Shown in pieces: positions 5,928 to 7,489 of a DNA stretch of 7,489 bases. The notes under the pieces are model-generated. The model searched no databases, was not told the DNA's origin, and saw only the letters and a list, made by a program, of their open reading frames with translations. The stretch spans positions 1 through 7,489 of the forward strand of contig CAZTXD010000159.1 of NCBI GenBank assembly GCA_964617995.1, in the 5' to 3' direction. How positions within the stretch are numbered: position 1 is the first letter of the stretch; each line of letters starts with the position of its first letter. A program made the translations under genes and the position numbers. This DNA comes from CAZTXD01 sp964617995 (GTDB lineage Bacteria > Actinomycetota > Acidimicrobiia > Spongiisociales > ZC4RG35).

Positions 5928-6847
5928 GATGCCGTCCTCGAGGCGATGCGCACGAGGGTCTGCTCACCGAGGCGACAGAAGGCACACACCTCTCCGGTGG
6001 TGGGCTGTCCGCAACGACTGCAAGCGTCCAGGTCCAACTCCCCTTGATGATCCTCCAGCGCCGCCCGGCCCCGGTCGAGGAAACCGAACAGGAAGTTGGC
6101 CTTCGTCCCCGGAGACTCCTCTTCCATGGCGTTGAGCCACTCCTTGTACCGGTTCACTGTGTTGCCGTGCGCCATCGGGCACTCCTCCACCTCATAGTCG
6201 ATACCCCTCATCACCGCGTAGGCGGCCGTCTCCCGCTCGGCCACCCGGATGAGAGGCTTCACCTTGCGGGCCAGCCCGCCGTCGTCGGCGGGAAGCACCG
6301 GGGCCTGACGGGTGAGGTACTCCATGTTCCATTGGAGCACGTTCCCGAAGAGGGTGGCGGCTTCGTCGTCGAGGTTGTGGCCCATCACGAGCACGTTGTA
6401 GCCGCCTTCCTCGGCGACCTGGTTGAGGAGGTACCTCTTCGACAGACCGCAGGCCGAGCATGGAGTCCGCGCCGTCGCCGCCGCGGCCTGGGGGACGGAG
6501 AACCCTACGTCGGAGGGCAGGTCGACCACTTCCAGGACGAGGCTGCGTTCGGCAGCGAACCGGCGGCTGAGCTGGAGACTCTCGGACGAGTAGTCGCCGA
6601 TACCGAGATGGAGGTAGACACCGTCCACGTCGTAGCCGAGCACGGTGAGGATGTCCCACAGCGCCAGGCTGTCTTTGCCTCCGGAGACTCCCAGCACCAG
6701 CCGCTCGCCCGGCCCGAACATGCGGTAGTGGCGGATGGTCCGCTCGACCTGCCGGTGGATATGGGCGACGAAGTGGTCCACACAGAAGTTGGCGTTGTGC
6801 CGCCTGACCTGGATGGCGGCCCGTCCCCGGCACACCTTGCACTTCAA
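5924..6847 (-). CDS. ttuA: TtuA/Ncs6-family tRNA 2-thiolation enzyme (PP-loop ATPase)
   Basis: 307-residue cytoplasmic enzyme predicted to adenylate and thiolate a tRNA uridine, in Thermus T54 in the T-loop. The N-terminal zinc site is C3-x2-C6 with C22-x2-H25. The PP-loop S-G-G-K-D-S is at 55-60. The catalytic/[4Fe-4S] cysteines are C130 and C133 (T-P-C-S-A-C-G) and C223 (E-E-C-P), at nearly the same positions as in Thermus TtuA. M-G-H-N-L-D-D-E-A is at 155-163, and a C-terminal zinc ribbon uses C276/C279 and C288/C291. The start is TTG: it overlaps the preceding stop as TTGA and has GGGAGG 5 nt upstream, stronger than any nearby ATG. Flanking a TtuB-like sulfur carrier and trmI fits T-loop modification. 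Other Ncs6/TtcA-like targets, such as position 34 or 32, cannot be excluded by sequence. Confidence 0.9.
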   Translation of the reverse strand: MKCKVCRGRAAIQVRRHNANFCVDHFVAHIHRQVERTIRHYRMFGPGERLVLGVSGGKDSLALWDILTVLGYDVDGVYLHLGIGDYSSESLQLSRRFAAERSLVLEVVDLPSDVGFSVPQAAAATARTPCSACGLSKRYLLNQVAEEGGYNVLVMGHNLDDEAATLFGNVLQWNMEYLTRQAPVLPADDGGLARKVKPLIRVAERETAAYAVMRGIDYEVEECPMAHGNTVNRYKEWLNAMEEESPGTKANFLFGFLDRGRAALEDHQGELDLDACSRCGQPTTGEVCAFCRLGEQTLVRIASRTAS

Positions 6848-7047
6848 GCGGGCCTCCCGCCGGAGATGACCGGCCGCAGCTCGATCACGTCGTCGGGCCC
6901 GACCTCCATGTCGACGGTGAGGAGTTCACCGTCACGAATGGCGAGGTAGGACTCAGGGACCAGGTCGAGCTGTCGGAAGAGGTCGGCGACCCGGGCGGCC
7001 TCCGTCACGTCGATCTCGCGGCGCGGATGCCGCAGAACGACCTTCAT
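6844..7047 (-). CDS. TtuB/MoaD/ThiS-like beta-grasp sulfur carrier with post-diglycine tail
   Basis: 67-residue ubiquitin-fold protein, start MKVVLRHPRREIDV. The beta-grasp pattern continues through V-A-D-L-F-R-Q-L-D-L-V-P-E-S-Y-L-A-I-R (20-38), G-E-L-L-T (40-44), and D-V-I-E-L-R-P-V-I-S-G-G (53-64). TtuB of Thermus ends in I-S-G-G, where the terminal Gly is adenylated and thiocarboxylated; here three residues, R-P-A, follow Gly64. They are encoded where the gene overlaps ttuA. Function would be to donate sulfur to the neighbouring TtuA after activation by an E1-like enzyme not in this window; protein conjugation, known for TtuB, is also possible. The ATG at 7047 is chosen over an in-frame start at 7158, because it overlaps the upstream stop as ATGA and begins the first beta strand. 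The Shine-Dalgarno is poor (AGGGG next to the ATG), so translation probably relies on coupling. Confidence 0.88.
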   Translation of the reverse strand: MKVVLRHPRREIDVTEAARVADLFRQLDLVPESYLAIRDGELLTVDMEVGPDDVIELRPVISGGRPA

Positions 7048-7145
7048 ACCCCTGCCACGGAGAGGACCCCGGCAGCGAGCGTGAGGACCATTCCCACCAC
7101 CACGACCCAGATGATCACCTGTTGGAGTCTCTTGTTTCTTCGCAT
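7044..7145 (-). CDS. 33-residue single-span membrane peptide, first gene of the ttuA-trmI operon
   Basis: Too short for usual gene-calling limits. The ATG at 7145 opens a 34-codon frame ending in TGA that overlaps the next gene's ATG as ATGA. Residues 1-9 are strongly basic (MRRNKRLQQ), and residues 10-33 are one hydrophobic helix (V-I-I-W-V-V-V-V-G-M-V-L-T-L-A-A-G-V-L-S-V). By positive-inside logic this is a membrane peptide with a cytoplasmic N-terminus. GAGG lies 3 nt upstream of the ATG, slightly close. The layout resembles the tiny Prli42 family (DUF4044), which anchors stressosomes in Firmicutes; that likeness is from memory and weak. The 4-nt overlap, a membrane-like profile and absence of any better frame support a real gene. 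Function unknown. Confidence 0.72.
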   Translation of the reverse strand: MRRNKRLQQVIIWVVVVGMVLTLAAGVLSVAGV

Positions 7146-7161
7146 GTTCCTCAGGCAACTA

Positions 7162-7185
7162 CGGTTCTCCACGGTAGAGGAACCG
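7162..7185. promoter_or_regulatory. Hairpin/operator-like inverted repeat in the divergent gap
   Basis: CGGTTCTC (7162-7169) pairs with GAGGAACCG (7177-7185) with one bulged base and a 7-nt loop, CACGGTA. It sits in the 50-nt gap between the divergent genes starting at 7145 and 7196 and touches the GGAG ribosome site of the latter. The arm GGTTCTC equals a unit of the heptamer block at 4997-5032. It could be a shared operator or a 5'-leader hairpin affecting initiation. No convincing -10/-35 pair was found in this short gap. Confidence 0.35.
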
Positions 7186-7195
7186 GAGTCGAGAG

Positions 7196-7417
7196 ATGAA
7201 CCTGAACTTCGTCGGCTGGCAGCGGGCCGTGAGAGGTCTGCGGGAAGGCGACCAGACCCTCCTGCTCACCGGCCTGGCCCTGCTGGCATTCCAGTACCTG
7301 CGTGGCTCCCGAACCCGCCGCCGGCTGGTCTACCGCAAAAAGCTTCCGCTTGGCTCCACGGTGGTCGTCCGTCACGCCCGACGGGGCGAGCCCCGCCTCG
7401 AAATCCACCGCCCCTGA
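7196..7417 (+). CDS. Small hypothetical protein with one membrane segment and a basic tail
   Basis: 73 residues, family not recognised with certainty. Residues 1-20 (MNLNFVGWQRAVRGLREGDQ) look like a short amphipathic lead. Residues 21-35 (T-L-L-L-T-G-L-A-L-L-A-F-Q-Y-L) form one short hydrophobic helix, followed by a very basic region (R-G-S-R-T-R-R-R; Y-R-K-K) and a beta-like end, L-G-S-T-V-V-V-R-H-A-R-R-G-E-P-R-L-E-I. The charge bias suggests a membrane anchor with a cytoplasmic basic domain. The ATG has GGAG 7 nt upstream, and codon third positions are GC-rich as in neighbours. The frame closes 9 nt before a strong inverted repeat. It diverges from the ttuA-trmI operon, so the two may share regulation. 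Confidence 0.7.
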   Translation: MNLNFVGWQRAVRGLREGDQTLLLTGLALLAFQYLRGSRTRRRLVYRKKLPLGSTVVVRHARRGEPRLEIHRP

Positions 7418-7425
7418 CCCGTTTT

Positions 7426-7442
7426 CGCGCATCAAATGCGCG
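7426..7442. terminator. Perfect inverted repeat downstream of the 73-residue gene (possible terminator or operator)
   Basis: CGCGCAT (7426-7432), loop CAA, ATGCGCG (7436-7442): a perfect 7-bp stem beginning 9 nt after the TGA of the preceding gene. There is no U tract after it, so if it terminates transcription it is the U-less type often reported in Actinobacteria. Alternatively, it lies just upstream of TATAGG (7444-7449), a possible -10 for a gene beyond the window, and would then be an operator within the promoter spacer. Confidence 0.4.
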
Positions 7443-7489
7443 CTATAGGGCCTGTCGCTTTATGAACCGTGGGGTTGTGCGGTGGTTGG

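Noticed and set aside
7048..7158. 37-residue N-terminal extension of the TtuB-like protein from an ATG at 7158
   Set aside because: The extension is Gly/Arg/His-rich without beta-grasp character and reads the small membrane gene in the wrong frame; the MKVVLR start with the ATGA overlap is better.
7462..7489. ATG at 7462 as the start of a further plus-strand gene
   Set aside because: Only nine codons are visible before the edge and there is no Shine-Dalgarno; too little to call.

Overview
The window comes from a high-GC actinobacterium. It carries almost the whole Pup-proteasome locus on the minus strand, in transcription order arc/mpa, dop, pup, prcB, prcA (prcA is cut by the left edge). 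A Dop with the diagnostic W-x-Y-E-x-E-S-P-x-R-D-A-R-G-F loop, a 64-residue Pup ending in Gly-Gly-Gln, an Arc/Mpa ATPase ending in Gly-Gln-Tyr-Leu and a Thr1-type PrcB together point to Actinomycetota. The TtuA/TtuB-like genes nearby suggest a deep-branching lineage such as Acidimicrobiia rather than Mycobacterium or Streptomyces, but that assignment is inference.

Layout, right to left. At the far right, a plus-strand 73-residue membrane-type hypothetical (7196-7417) diverges from a tightly coupled minus-strand operon. That operon holds a 33-residue single-span membrane peptide (7044-7145), a TtuB/MoaD-like beta-grasp protein (6844-7047), a TtuA-family tRNA 2-thiolation enzyme (5924-6847) and TrmI, the tRNA m1A58 methyltransferase (5139-5927). 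Each pair overlaps by 4 nt, and the last two genes start with TTG and GTG. The operon ends at a convergent junction with a small plus-strand ferredoxin (4737-4982). The ferredoxin diverges from arc (2841-4568), which leads dop (1352-2824) and pup (1156-1350) with 16-nt and 1-nt gaps. A 168-nt gap separates pup from prcB (199-987). It holds a degenerate heptamer-repeat hairpin and a candidate promoter placed for a leaderless prcB transcript. prcA follows prcB after 25 nt.

How the genes work together. Pup is deamidated by Dop, would be ligated to substrates by PafA (not in the window; expected left of prcA), is recognised by the coiled coils of Arc, and its conjugates are threaded into the PrcAB core. 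The second operon combines two T-loop tRNA modifications, 2-thiolation at position 54 and m1A at 58, and encodes a second ubiquitin-like protein beside the Pup locus.

Main points to follow up: the unannotated 33-residue membrane gene; the beta-grasp protein whose diglycine is followed by three extra residues encoded where it overlaps ttuA; 7-bp-periodic repeats with a GTAC centre in the intergenic gaps; and the leaderless prcB promoter. No tRNA, rRNA, CRISPR array or mobile element was seen, and no gene-free stretch exceeds about 170 nt.
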